From positions 13,082,001 to 13,146,000 of the forward strand of contig CM114274.1 in NCBI GenBank assembly GCA_050084515.1: a DNA stretch of 64,000 nucleotides, read 5' to 3'. A model generated the notes under the pieces. It made no database searches, had not been told where the DNA came from, and saw nothing but the letters and a program-made list of their open reading frames with translations. The position numbers were made by a program, and so were the translations under genes. The first letter of the stretch is position 1; each line of letters starts with the position of its first letter. The DNA is from Blasia pusilla. Its lineage: Eukaryota > Marchantiophyta > Marchantiopsida > Blasiales. Below, piece by piece: positions 55,440 through 64,000 of this stretch.

Positions 55440-56417
55440 GTGGAGAAGACTTGGGAGCCATTACTTGGGCCCAAGCTTACGGGAGGTGAGAAATGACGCT
55501 TGACACAATTCCTACGTGCTTATAGGAGTTGTTTTGCCTTTAGCATGAAAGAGTTGGGTGCTCTGGTTGGACCCGGTATACGGATTGATTTGGCTAGAGA
55601 TACGCCAATCTTTCGTCGTCCCTACCGATATAGTGATATGGAGAGGGACCTGATTCAGACTAGGACGTTGGACCTTTTGGAGGCTGGATTAGTGGAGTTG
55701 TCGCATGGAGAGTATGCATCAACCACTATCATGCCTGCTAAAAAGGATATGCATGGCAACTACACGGATAGGCGGATGTGTGGAGATTACCGTCCTATTA
55801 ATCGGCAAACCAAGGCTGATAGGTATGCCATGCCTACACCTGAGGAGATCTTTGATGTGGTGGGACAGGCAAAGATTTTCAGTACTTTCGATCTTCGGGC
55901 AAGATACCATCAATTGCCGATTCAGAAGAGTGACAAGGCCAAGACAACATTTTGGGGTGTCAACTCTCATGGCAAGGATTGTTTATACCAGTGGAAATTC
56001 TTACCCTTTGGGTTGAAGAATGCACCTGCCGAGTTTCAGAGAGTGAAGGGCAGGATCCTAGCAGGGTTGGATTTTGTTCGGTGTTACATTGATGATATCT
56101 TGGTGTTCAGTAACACGGTGGAGGAGCATCAGATACATTTGCAGATTGTGTTTGAGCGGTTGAAAGCTCATGGTCTATGTTTGCATCCAAGAAAGTGTAA
56201 GTTCTTCCATGAGGATGTTGAGTACTTGGGTCATGTGATCTATCCAGGTGGTTTGGGAGTTCAGCAAGCAAAGGTGGAGGCTATTGCACTTATTCCGCGT
56301 CCAGTAGATGTGAGTAGAGTTCGAGCATTCATGGGATTGGCGAACTACTATCGGAGGTATGTGAAGGGATTTAGTGCTATTGCTGAAATCAGATCAAGAG
56401 TGGCATTGGGGAGATGA
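55440..56417 (+). pseudogene. B element reverse transcriptase (Ty3/gypsy)
   Basis: A 305-codon uninterrupted frame from 55,500. It has GPGIRIDLARDTPIFRRPYR, LVELSHGEYAS, RRMCGDYRPINRQT, FSTFDLRARYHQLPI, CLYQWKFLPFGLKNAPAEFQ, active site CYIDDILVFS (YIDD, 56,085-56,096), LHPRKCKFFHEDVEYLGHVI and FMGLANYYRRYVKGFSAIA. It is the best-preserved domain in the element. Just upstream a TGA separates it from the methyltransferase part. Just downstream a short deletion shifts the frame before the KSDQEW block, and then the solo LTR intervenes. Confidence 0.92.
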
Positions 56418-56422
56418 TCAGG

Positions 56423-57426
56423 TGTCGCGCCCCTATTCTCCTTGAACGTCAATCTTTTGTGTTGCGGAAGCGTGCGTTCAGTAGGTCACGAACTTATCGC
56501 CGATCTGCACCCAAACACGCACTCTCGTTAGTCGGGTTTGGGCCAACCGGCGTTCCAACCCACCGACTCCTCAACTCGGCGTCTCATCAAGCTCAACCTT
56601 CCTTAGTTCCTACCTTCCAAAATATGGCAAGTCCTTCCTAGACTTGGAAAGACTTCTGGTTAGTCCAGGGGATCAAACGGGCGCTTTTGCGCGCCTAGCG
56701 ATCACAACTGTTCAACGGTCCTCGGGTGAGCTCCGAATCGGGACCCAAGTAATTGAGTCGCGGTGTGAAATCCAAGAGGGATGTCTAAAATTGCCTCAAT
56801 GGACTTGGTGCAGGTTTTCCAACCCAACGCCCAAACTCGCGTTCTGTTCCATGCCCTTGAGCCGCCCCGCGGCGCCCAAAGTGGGGTTTGGGTTCCAAGC
56901 ACTCTCGGAGACCTTCCCCCTTACTAGTACTTCTGGGGTTCTCCAATAACCCCTCTCCTTTGGGAAAAGAGGGTCGGGCCCTTCATTGTGGCCCTCAACC
57001 CGACTCCACTTACAGTTGTTTTCGGGTTGTATCTCGGCCGCTGCTTATGCGTTTACAGCGATCTTTGGTGCGTTTAGACCGGCTCTCCATAAGCTTTCCA
57101 ACGCACCCTTATTTGATCCAAACGCATCTTGGCGCTAAAATTTATGGCCATAAATACAGTCGGAAACTCTCAAACTCTAGTGGCGTTCCAAATTCGGATC
57201 TTCCCTTTGGCAACCCACTTCCTAGACTCGACTTCTTTCAAGTCTTATTCCGCGTTTGGTCCAGGTTTCTCAGTCGCGACCATAACACCTGAAACGCGAC
57301 TCCTCGTTCGCGTCTCGTCTCTTGTCTCCTCTTTGAGACAACTCCAACGCGCAAACCATCTTAGCGTGAGCCCGCTAATGTTCCGATGTTCCGCTTGGCA
57401 CTTGTTTGGTCATGAGGGTCGCGACA
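56423..57426 (+). mobile_element. 1,004-bp solo LTR inserted in element B pol, target duplication TCAGG
   Basis: Starts tgtcgcgcccctattctcc and ends gagggtcgcgaca, so the termini are inverted (tgtcgcg/cgcgaca). It is flanked by tcagg at 56,418-56,422 and 57,427-57,431. Sequence is shared along the whole length with 62,700-63,727. It has no coding capacity. It separates the RT from the RNase H of element B; the frame on either side agrees when it is ignored. Strand is nominal. Confidence 0.92.
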
Positions 57427-57431
57427 TCAGG

Positions 57432-57885
57432 AGAGAGCTTTTGTGGAGCTCAAGGCCCAGTTAGTGGCGGCGCCTATCTTGAGGAGACTTATCAGAGGGC
57501 GCCCATTTTAGTTACACACTGATTGGAGTAGGTTGGGACTTGGAGCAGTGTTGACACAACCTGATGATGAGCACATGGAGTTTGTGGTGGCCCATGCAAG
57601 TCGTTCGAATAATGCAGCGGAGTCGCGCTATAGTTCATATGAGGGAGAGTGCTTGGCAGTAGTGTGGGCTGTGGCACACTTTAGGTGTTACTTTTTTGGC
57701 ACACAGTTGACCCTTACTACTGATCACCAGCCGCTCAAGTGGTTGATGGAGTCTGACAAGCTTACAGGGAAGCTTGCACGTTGGGCTCTTATCTTACAGG
57801 AGTATGACTTCCAGGTGATACATAGACCTGGAGTTGCCAACCTTGATGCTGATGGGTTGAGGAGAGGATGCAATTGGGGCTAGAT
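57432..57885 (+). pseudogene. B element RNase H domain
   Basis: Reads RAFVELKAQLVAAPIL, a TAG, then TDWSRLGLGAVLTQPDDE, FVVAHASRSNN, YSSYEGECLAVVWAVAHF, TDHQPLKWLMES and EYDFQVIHRPGVANLDADGL. These are the Ty3/gypsy RNase H blocks with the catalytic Asp, Glu and Asp (DWSRLG, EGECLA, TDHQPL). After about 57,880 a TAG closes the frame. Confidence 0.88.
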
Positions 57886-58049
57886 GGCATGGCGAGGTTG
57901 ATGAGGAGATGGTGTCAGGTTGGCATGCATCCGCCTTTTTATGTTGGTTAGGGGTGGACTCTAGTATGGAGGACCACATGACATCTTACTCTAGTCAGAG
58001 GGTAGATGGCCAGCCTTGAGATCCTAAGGTTGGAGATGGTGATACGAAT

Positions 58050-59180
58050 CAGCGTGATATTCCTGATGATGCGTTGGTGTTGGAGTTCCTACGGACCAGT
58101 AGGGTGCCAGGCATAGTGAGTGCCAAGGAGCAAGACCGTGTTCTTCAACGTGCTAAGAGGTATCGATTGGAGGGAACACATATTCTCCGTGTGTGGGAGG
58201 ATGGTAGAGTATGAGTAGTGTTGCATTCGGCTCAGAGAGAGCGCATTGTTTGACATGCCCATGAGGAGTTGGGATATTTTGGGGTAAAGTGTACGTATAG
58301 CTTACTCCTTGGTCAGTATTGGTGGCGTGGCATGCATACTCAGGTGCAACAGTTGGTGTCACGTTGTATGGTTTGTGACCGGGTGAGGGCATCATTCAAT
58401 GCCCCTACACCATAGTTACACCCCTTGCCTATTATGGGGTTGGATAATGAATGTAGGGGCATATACATCCAACTACATCATTCAATGCCCCTACATTCAT
58501 TACCAGGGTACAGAGTTTCAGGGTGAGTTTCACGTCTTGTGTGACAAGGCGTTGATTGATCATCGGACCACGTCTCGAGATCATCCAGAGGCGGATGGTT
58601 TAGCTGAGCGTGTGGTTCAGACGGTCAAGAAGGCATTGCGCAAGTATGGCCTACAAAAGGGGCATCTTGGGATATTCAGTTGCCATGGTTAGTCATGGGG
58701 TAAAGGTTCAGTTGCCAAGCATCCTTGGCTTCCTTCTCACCTTATTTTCTGTTATACAGCCGAGATCCAGACTTGCCAGCCGCAATTCGTCGGGAGTCTA
58801 GTGAGGTGGCGAACCTTGATGACCCATAGATGTAGATGAGAGTGTGTTCTCAGCGGACAGAGCTCTTTCGGAGAGTTATGCCAACAGCCTTTGAGAACCT
58901 TGCCATTGCTCAACACAAGGATACGTTGCGGTATGCAACCATTCACGGTGGAGGTTATCGACCATCGATTTTTAGGTTCCATGTGGGGGCCTATGTCTAT
59001 TTGCAGCAGATTGCACCGACAACGTTGGATGTGACGGTAGGCCGCACTATTTTACGAGTGCGCGAGGTGTTAGCTTGTGGAGTTCTCATGTTGGAGGATC
59101 GTGATGGAGTTGTTTGGAAGGACCATGTGCGTAATTGTGCGCAATGTCATCTTCCAAATGTGGATGGTACTGTTGACCCA
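58050..59180 (+). pseudogene. B element integrase with deleted core
   Basis: The N-terminal zinc region is visible with stops: RVPGIVSAKEQDRVL, HAHEELGYFGVK, then CMVCDRVRASFNAP (HHCC). The core between about 58,410 and 58,505 is missing roughly 300 bp compared with element A and is replaced by filler DNA containing an inverted repeat. It resumes YQGTEFQGEFHVLCD, then HRTTSRDHPEADGLAERVVQ with the catalytic Glu. The C-terminal module (RYATIHGGGYRPSIFRFHVG, VLMLEDRDGVVWKDHVRNC) is intact in the frame starting at 58,836. Confidence 0.85.
58390..58501. repeat. Filler DNA with inverted and direct repeats at an integrase deletion
   Basis: Left arm aatgaatgtaggggcat (58,446-58,462) and right arm atgcccctacattcatt (58,485-58,501) are perfect 17-bp inverted repeats with a 22-bp spacer. 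In addition catcattcaatgcccctaca occurs identically at 58,390-58,409 and 58,476-58,495. The pattern is what templated insertion during end-joining repair leaves behind. Confidence 0.88.
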
Positions 59181-59351
59181 AGCTTAGCCATGATACGCGC
59201 TAGCTTGAGGTGCATGTTGTGTGGGTCTGCTGGTAACGCAGCCTATATGTTGGTGTGTGATCGGTGTTCTAGGGGTTGGCACATGATGTGTTTGACTCCA
59301 CGTATGGATGTTGTTCCTATTGGAAGATGGGTTTGTCCTCGATGTACTTAG
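59181..59351 (+). pseudogene. B element PHD finger
   Basis: C-terminal end of the frame 58,836-59,351: CMLC, CDRC, HMMC and CPRC give a complete Cys4-His-Cys3 set, with the conserved GRWVCPRC ending. Spacing is identical to element A's PHD. This segment is open and ends at a TAG two codons after the last Cys. It is annotated as a pseudogene only because the integrase to which it was fused is broken. Confidence 0.88.
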
Positions 59352-59507
59352 GAGAGGTAGATGACTTGATCTTTGCATGATATGGATTACAGATGGGCAA
59401 CTAACGATGGGGAAACCTAGCACCCGGCCTTCTGATTCGTGCACCCAAGAAGGTGTATAGCATGTAGTAGATGTATAGGGCTACTTGGGAGTTAGGGGGG
59501 CGAGTTG

Positions 59508-59596
59508 TGGTACACTTGTGTTTGTGTATGCTCTCATCTATGTTATGTATGTATGTGAGTATGGTATGTTGTATGATGATGTGGATTCGCACGACA
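59508..59596 (+). repeat. Element B block B1 (X, inner copy)
   Basis: gttgtggtacacttgtgttt ... gtggattcgcacgaca, about 89 bp. Nearly the same sequence follows A2 at 59,967-60,072. Its last ~45 bp resemble the reverse complement of the X block of element A (gatgtatgttgt...gcgcacgaca). Confidence 0.82.
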
Positions 59597-59598
59597 GT

Positions 59599-59966
59599 TG
59601 TCATGACCATACGGATTATGTCGTAGAGTATAGTGTGCTAGTAGAGGCCATACCTTATGTAGGGCCGTAGTGTCGAGGTAGAGATGCGGTTTCATACATA
59701 GGGTTGGGGGTTACTCAGTTGAGGGTGACTTTTCCAGTAGGGCCCGCTCTCAGGTTGGAGGATATAGTATGGAGTGCACTCAAAGAACAGTTAGTTCTTT
59801 GAGTTGCACCTGTTGCGTTGGGAGTTAGCCTTGGTAGTGAGTAGAGCTCTTGGCTATGGTGGTTCCCGCAAGCTTCAACCTGGATTCTCCCATCGTGGAG
59901 TGGGTTTGGCTCGATTGTATGTGATTCTATACGTGTTTTATGAGAGTAGGTCTTTCACCGATTTCA
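59599..59966 (+). repeat. Element B block A2
   Basis: 368 bp, same length as A1 (37,656-38,023) with about 13 substitutions counted by eye and no indels. Confidence 0.88.
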
Positions 59967-60072
59967 GTTGTGGTACACTTGTGTTTGTGTATTCGCTCGT
60001 CTATGTTATGTATGTATGTGAGTATGGTATGTCAGCGATGTATGTTGTATGACGATGTGGATTCGCACGACA
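59967..60072 (+). repeat. Element B block B2 (X, outer 3' end)
   Basis: gttgtggtacacttgtgttt ... gattcgcacgaca, 106 bp. It matches 59,508-59,596 apart from a few substitutions and an extra stretch cagcgatgtatg, which is also found in element A's X block. Confidence 0.82.
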
Positions 60073-61560
60073 ATCATCCTGACGTCATATCTTGGATGAG
60101 GCCATGGACCTGAATTTCTTGACATGGATTCTCAGCTTAGGAGTAGCTGAGCTACGCAGGATGAGGTTGTGAGGTTGCCACAAATCACCACTTTTTCATT
60201 TGTGAGCCCCGTGCCTACCGACATGGTTCAAGCAGTGGCTGGGGCAAGATCTGAGGAGATCGACATATCAAGGGTGATAAGGAGAGATACCCTTGAACTT
60301 CTTGGGATTTCTTGCAAGTACGTCGGGGGATGGCAACCACAACATCAAGCATGGTACATGGTCACGCACACCGAGGAGAGAAGAGTGCGGAATTGAGTTT
60401 TGTTGTTTAAGATGGGGTTGCACCATAGAAACCATAGATACTCGCGTCTGAGAGTCCTATAGTGGTCATTTTGAAGACTTGGGAGGTAGATATGGATCAT
60501 ATGGGCCCTAAGTTGAGAGGACGAGATTGGTGCCATATACATGAGTTCCTCATGAGTCATAATTTACGGTTTAGGGTTGTTTTGCACTCAGTATACATGA
60601 TTTGGACACACTGAAGGGTCCACGGATCCGCATTGACTTGTCTATTAACATGCCGATCTTCCAACTATCCTATAGATACAATGATATGGAGAGAGCTAGG
60701 ATTTAGAGTAGGATCCGAGACTTGGTTGGAGCAAGACTTGTGGATATGTTGTATGGAGAGTATGCATTTGCCACTATCATGCCCGCAAGGATGTGCTTGA
60801 TAATTGGACGGATGGGCGAATGTATGAGACTACCGACCTATCAATTGGCAGACAAAGTCCGATGGGTATGCCATGCCCACTCCTTAATTAAGAGATCTTT
60901 GATCTTATTGGGCATGCAAAGCTTAAAGGTCTTTAGTTCGTTGGATCTCCTAGCTGAATATCATTAATTTCCTATCAGATTGAAGGACGGGCTGAAGGCG
61001 ACATTGCATCGCACGACACACCATCTTCAGAGTGTGTGATGCTTTATAATTTGGTGTTCTCTTATTGGAGGGACGCGATGGTATGGTTTGGAAGGACCAT
61101 GTGCGTAAGTGTGCACCATGTCACTTTCCTACAAATGACGGTAGAGTTGATCCGAGCTTAGCAATAGTTCTTGCAGGCTTGCATTGTATGTTGTGTGAAT
61201 CTACTCGTAGTGCATCCACTATGCTAGTTTGTGATGAGTATTTCAAGAGGGTGGCGCATGGCATGTTTGAGGCCATCTCTTCCTAGGGTTCCTTGGGGAT
61301 GATCGATGTGCCCCAAATTTACATAGAGTAGAGATAAGCTAGTCATAGATTCAGACTTATGCCCATGATAAGGATGACAAGAAGGCGACTAATGATTGCA
61401 CCACATGAGCACCTAGAATTTTTTGCTATTAGCATCTTAGAGATGTGTGTTATGGTAGGTAGATATAAATGGCTATCTAAAGTTAGAGGGACCTAACCAT
61501 TATCTAGGGGGCTATTGGAGATATTTTGATACTCGATCGTCTCGATGTTTAGATGCCATG
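60073..61560 (+). mobile_element. Partial, internally deleted third relative (D) of the methyltransferase/PHD family
   Basis: Plus strand. 60,087-60,165 matches the end of the methyltransferase domain (AMDLNFLTWILSLGVAELRR). 60,170-60,400 is a 75-codon frame at the position of the linker before RT. 60,460-61,015 is decayed RT (MPIFQLSYRYNDMERA, LVDMLYGEYAFATIM, SSLDLLAEYH). After a jump, 61,050-61,285 matches the integrase tail and PHD (GRDGMVWKDHVRKC, HCMLC, LVCDEY) with several zinc ligands lost. 61,440-61,510 matches the 3' tail. RT second half, RNase H and most of integrase are missing. Confidence 0.8.
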
Positions 61561-62699
61561 AGTTAGTATAGTATCTTGTGTGTTGTTGTGTGTACACATA
61601 CACATTATACAAAAATTAGAAGAAGATTCTACCATACTACAAGCGTCACTAAGTGAGCCCGTCGACTTGAACACCTTATCAGGGCCTTCACGCAATGTTG
61701 GCATATCCATGGTCTAGACGCCATGGTCATCACCATCCCCAAAAACTTAATAAAGCAGAGCTCTTATCAAGCTCTCGCACTCTCGCACTCTTGCTGCATC
61801 CAGTATCCTACTCAATCTCCCTCTACCATCTTAGACAATATGAAAGACTTCAAAATCCTGTTTTTCGATCAACCTCTCTTTCTTATGGATGTGATTCCAT
61901 AGATTCAACTTGTGGCTCAAATGCCATGGGTCACAACAAAATTTGCATCTACTATTTGGGCAATATAAAGTTGATAGAGCAACCACATGTTTACAAGTGT
62001 GACATGGGCGCTCACAATGATCACATTGTTTGTATACGAATATTATCATTGGCCCATCTCTGATGGACACTAGTATAGCCCATTCACCCTATTATTGATG
62101 GTAATTTTGTTGATAGTAACCACCATCACATGTCCAAAAACTCAACCTTACATTCCATTGTACTGGACAAGATAGAACAACCTCACTTATGCATGCATAT
62201 GTGGGCCACTTTGGCCCCTTGGAAACCCATCCTCTTATGTTGTGCACGCTATGATAGTCCCTCCACCGTTGATATTCTACCATATGTCCAATCCTTCAAG
62301 AAGCCAGAAACTACCATCTACTCGGGTATAGTCTTGAGCACAATTTGCTAAAACACTTAGAATACCTATTGTAGAGTCAAATCCTCTTTTAAGGTCATGA
62401 ACACATGATCTCACACCCGCATGTACAACTCATGATTGAGTGCTCTATACTAGTACTACACTTCTTGCATGTTGGTCACTCTTGAGTATCCTAGAAAAGA
62501 CAACTTACATGTGTGTACCCCTGACTACCAGTGAAACTCTTGCAATTCTTCGAGCTTCTCACTCCTCGTTCCCTTATAGTTCCTCCCCAATACGCAAAAA
62601 ATAAATTAAAACACGCGATTTAATCGGGGCCATACATATCTTCCTTGTGATGTAAGGTGTCCCCAAAATTGCACGGCTCAATATCAATGATACAACCTT
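61561..62699. other. No gene recognised
   Basis: AT-moderate DNA without recognisable protein motifs. A minus-strand frame at 61,831-62,070 is Cys-rich (CDHCERPCHTC, CKFCC) but does not fit a standard zinc finger and has no supporting context. The preceding sequence is the decayed tail of relic D. Confidence 0.35.
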
Positions 62700-63727
62700 T
62701 GTCGTGCGCCTACTCTCCTTGAACATTAATCTTTGTTGTTGCGGAAGCGTGCGTTGAGTAGGTCACACTCTCAACGCTGATCTGCATCCAAACACGCACT
62801 CACGTTAGTCAGGTCTGGATCAATCAGCGGTTTTGACTTGCCGAGTTCTCGACTCGGCCTCTCATCAAGCTCAACCTTCCTAGTTTTGCGGTTTACAACA
62901 CAGGCAAGTCTCGAAAGACTTGGGATAGACTTTTTGGTCGGTTCAAGAACCTCAAACGACATTTCATGCCTGGCGGTTCCAACTTTTTGATGGATATCCA
63001 ATGGGTTTGTAACCAAGACTCACAAAACATGAATCACGGGTCAGAATCCAAATATGGCTTACGAAATCCACTCCCTTGGACCAGGTTTGGGTTTTGAGTT
63101 CCAACGCCAAACTCCCGGTCCATCCCGTGCCCTTGAGACGCCGTTTGGTGCTCAAAGTACGTTTGTGTTCCAAGACATCTTGGAGAGACTCCCCCTTACT
63201 AGTACTTCTCGGGATCTCTCGGGTCCCCCAAACTTTAGGGAAAGACATCCGGGCCCCTCAGATTGGCCCTCAACTCGATTGCTCTCAAAAATAATTTTGG
63301 CCAATATATCAACTTGTACCCATGCGTTTGCTAAGATCTTTAATACGTTGGAAGCGTCTCAAGATAAGATTTCCAATGATCCCTCATTTGTTCCAGACGC
63401 ATCTTGGAGCTAAACGTTATGGTCTGAAACATAGTCAAATTCCCCAAACAATAGTCATGTTCCAAAATTGGTTCTCACCTCTTTGGCAACTAACCTTCCA
63501 AGACTCATCTCATCTCAAGTCTTGGTTCGAGTTGGGTCTAGGTTTCCTGGTTGCGACCACTAACGCATGAAACGCACAATTCTGTTCCACGTTTCGTCTC
63601 TTGGACTTTTCCAAGAGACCTTCCAAAAGCCTCTCCAAAGCGTGATCATTGCAGCGGTAGTCCACTTGAGTTTTGATGTTCTGCTTGGCGCCTATTTGGT
63701 GTTCGTTTGGTTATGAGGGTCGAGACA
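62700..63727 (+). mobile_element. Solo LTR, second copy of the 1-kb family, target duplication ACCTT
   Basis: Starts tgtcgtgcgcctactctcc and ends ggttatgagggtcgagaca; 1,028 bp. It is flanked by acctt at 62,695-62,699 and 63,728-63,732. Homologous along its length to 56,423-57,426 (ccttgaac.tcaatctttgt, gcggaagcgtgcgtt.agtagg, tctcatcaagctcaacctt). No coding capacity. Strand is nominal. Confidence 0.92.
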
Positions 63728-63732
63728 ACCTT

Positions 63733-64000
63733 GGTCCCTCATCATCAATGTTGAACTTCTTTGAAATCACCTATGATACATAGTATGGGTCCCAATACCA
63801 CCTCTAATCTTGAAACTCTGACACATGCATTCTATTCTAACAAATCACAATAGCTTGTTATTGGTGTACACTCCAAGTATTCAAACAAACAAGTTCAAAC
63901 CATAAAAAGGAGTGAACACAAAATTATTGCAAATCCTCTACCACATCACCATACATGCATCAAACTCCCACCTAAAGTTGGGGAGCTCAATCATATGAAA
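63733..64000. other. Nothing recognised at the right edge
   Basis: AT-rich sequence without motifs, continuing beyond the window. Confidence 0.4.

Larger units (their letters stand above)
37656..60072 (+). mobile_element. Retrotransposon B: methyltransferase/PHD Ty3-like element, split by two later insertions
   Basis: The outer parts are A1 (37,656-38,023) at the 5' side and B1-A2-B2 (59,508-60,072) at the 3' side. A1 and A2 are both 368 bp with about 13 mismatches. The coding order on the plus strand is gag (39,560-39,860, then 41,121-41,217 resumed at 50,861-53,100), protease, C5 methyltransferase, RT, RNase H, integrase, PHD. Element A (41,218-50,860) interrupts gag and a 1,004-bp solo LTR interrupts pol. 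Removing both leaves about 11.8 kb, including a further unidentified ~1.2-kb insert at 39.86-41.07 kb. No 4-bp target duplication is visible at the outer ends (ggca / atca). Many in-frame TAG/TGA stops and several frameshifts make it defective. Confidence 0.82.

Noticed and set aside
53256-56417. Recoded UAG/UGA codons in element B
   Set aside because: Host genes in the window use ordinary stops, the element also has frameshifts and a deleted integrase core, and element A has sense codons at comparable sites. Decay is simpler.

Overview
The window looks like a stretch of streptophyte (green plant lineage) nuclear DNA. Three intron-rich host genes are recognisable by homology, and all have plant-type versions or context: a SWC6/SEF-like HIT zinc-finger subunit of the SWR1 chromatin remodeller, a cytosolic/organellar arginyl-tRNA synthetase, and a plant SMO2-type sterol C-4 methyl oxidase. 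A telo-box (AACCCTAACCCTAA) lies in the promoter shared by the first two. Low gene density and layered retrotransposons suggest a large genome. I cannot name the species. Retrotransposons carrying a cytosine methyltransferase hint at an early-diverging streptophyte (charophyte alga, bryophyte or lycophyte), but that is inference.

Layout. 1-2,340: a decayed minus-strand retrotransposon copy (C) interrupted by a terminal-repeat fragment. 2,341-9,366: no gene recognised; degenerate repeats, including a ~47-bp minisatellite at 7.2-8.0 kb. 9,367-12,769 (minus): SWC6-like gene, 4 exons, with a tRNA-derived SINE-like head in intron 1. 12,770-13,012: a 243-bp divergent promoter. 13,013-21,660 (plus): arginyl-tRNA synthetase, 17 exons, with intron 2 made almost wholly of ~110-bp degenerate repeats. 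21,661-25,540: no gene recognised; a 75/76-bp tandem array and a perfect 20/4/20 inverted repeat. 25,541-26,167: a solo terminal repeat with a 4-bp target duplication. 27.5-28.6 kb: a Ty1/copia relic (minus) in AT-rich DNA. 31,731-35,454 (plus): SMO2, 7 exons.

37,656-60,072 is one retrotransposon (B, plus strand). It was split in its gag by a second related element (A, minus strand, 41,218-50,860, 4-bp target duplication GTGG) and in its pol by a 1,004-bp solo LTR (56,423-57,426, target duplication TCAGG). A third partial relative (D) follows at 60.1-61.5 kb, and a second copy of the 1-kb solo LTR sits at 62,700-63,727 (target duplication ACCTT).

The unusual system is the A/B family. Domain order is gag - CCHC knuckle - aspartic protease - C5 cytosine-DNA methyltransferase - reverse transcriptase - RNase H - integrase - PHD finger. 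The enzymes are Ty3/gypsy-like, but the repeats are not arranged as two plain LTRs. Both elements read A1 - ORFs - B1 - A2 - B2, the split-direct-repeat layout otherwise associated with DIRS/Ngaro-like elements. A DNA-methylation writer (methyltransferase) and a potential histone reader (PHD) in one integrase-bearing element suggest that it acts on, or is targeted by, host chromatin marks. All copies here are broken by stops and frameshifts. The three host genes appear intact.
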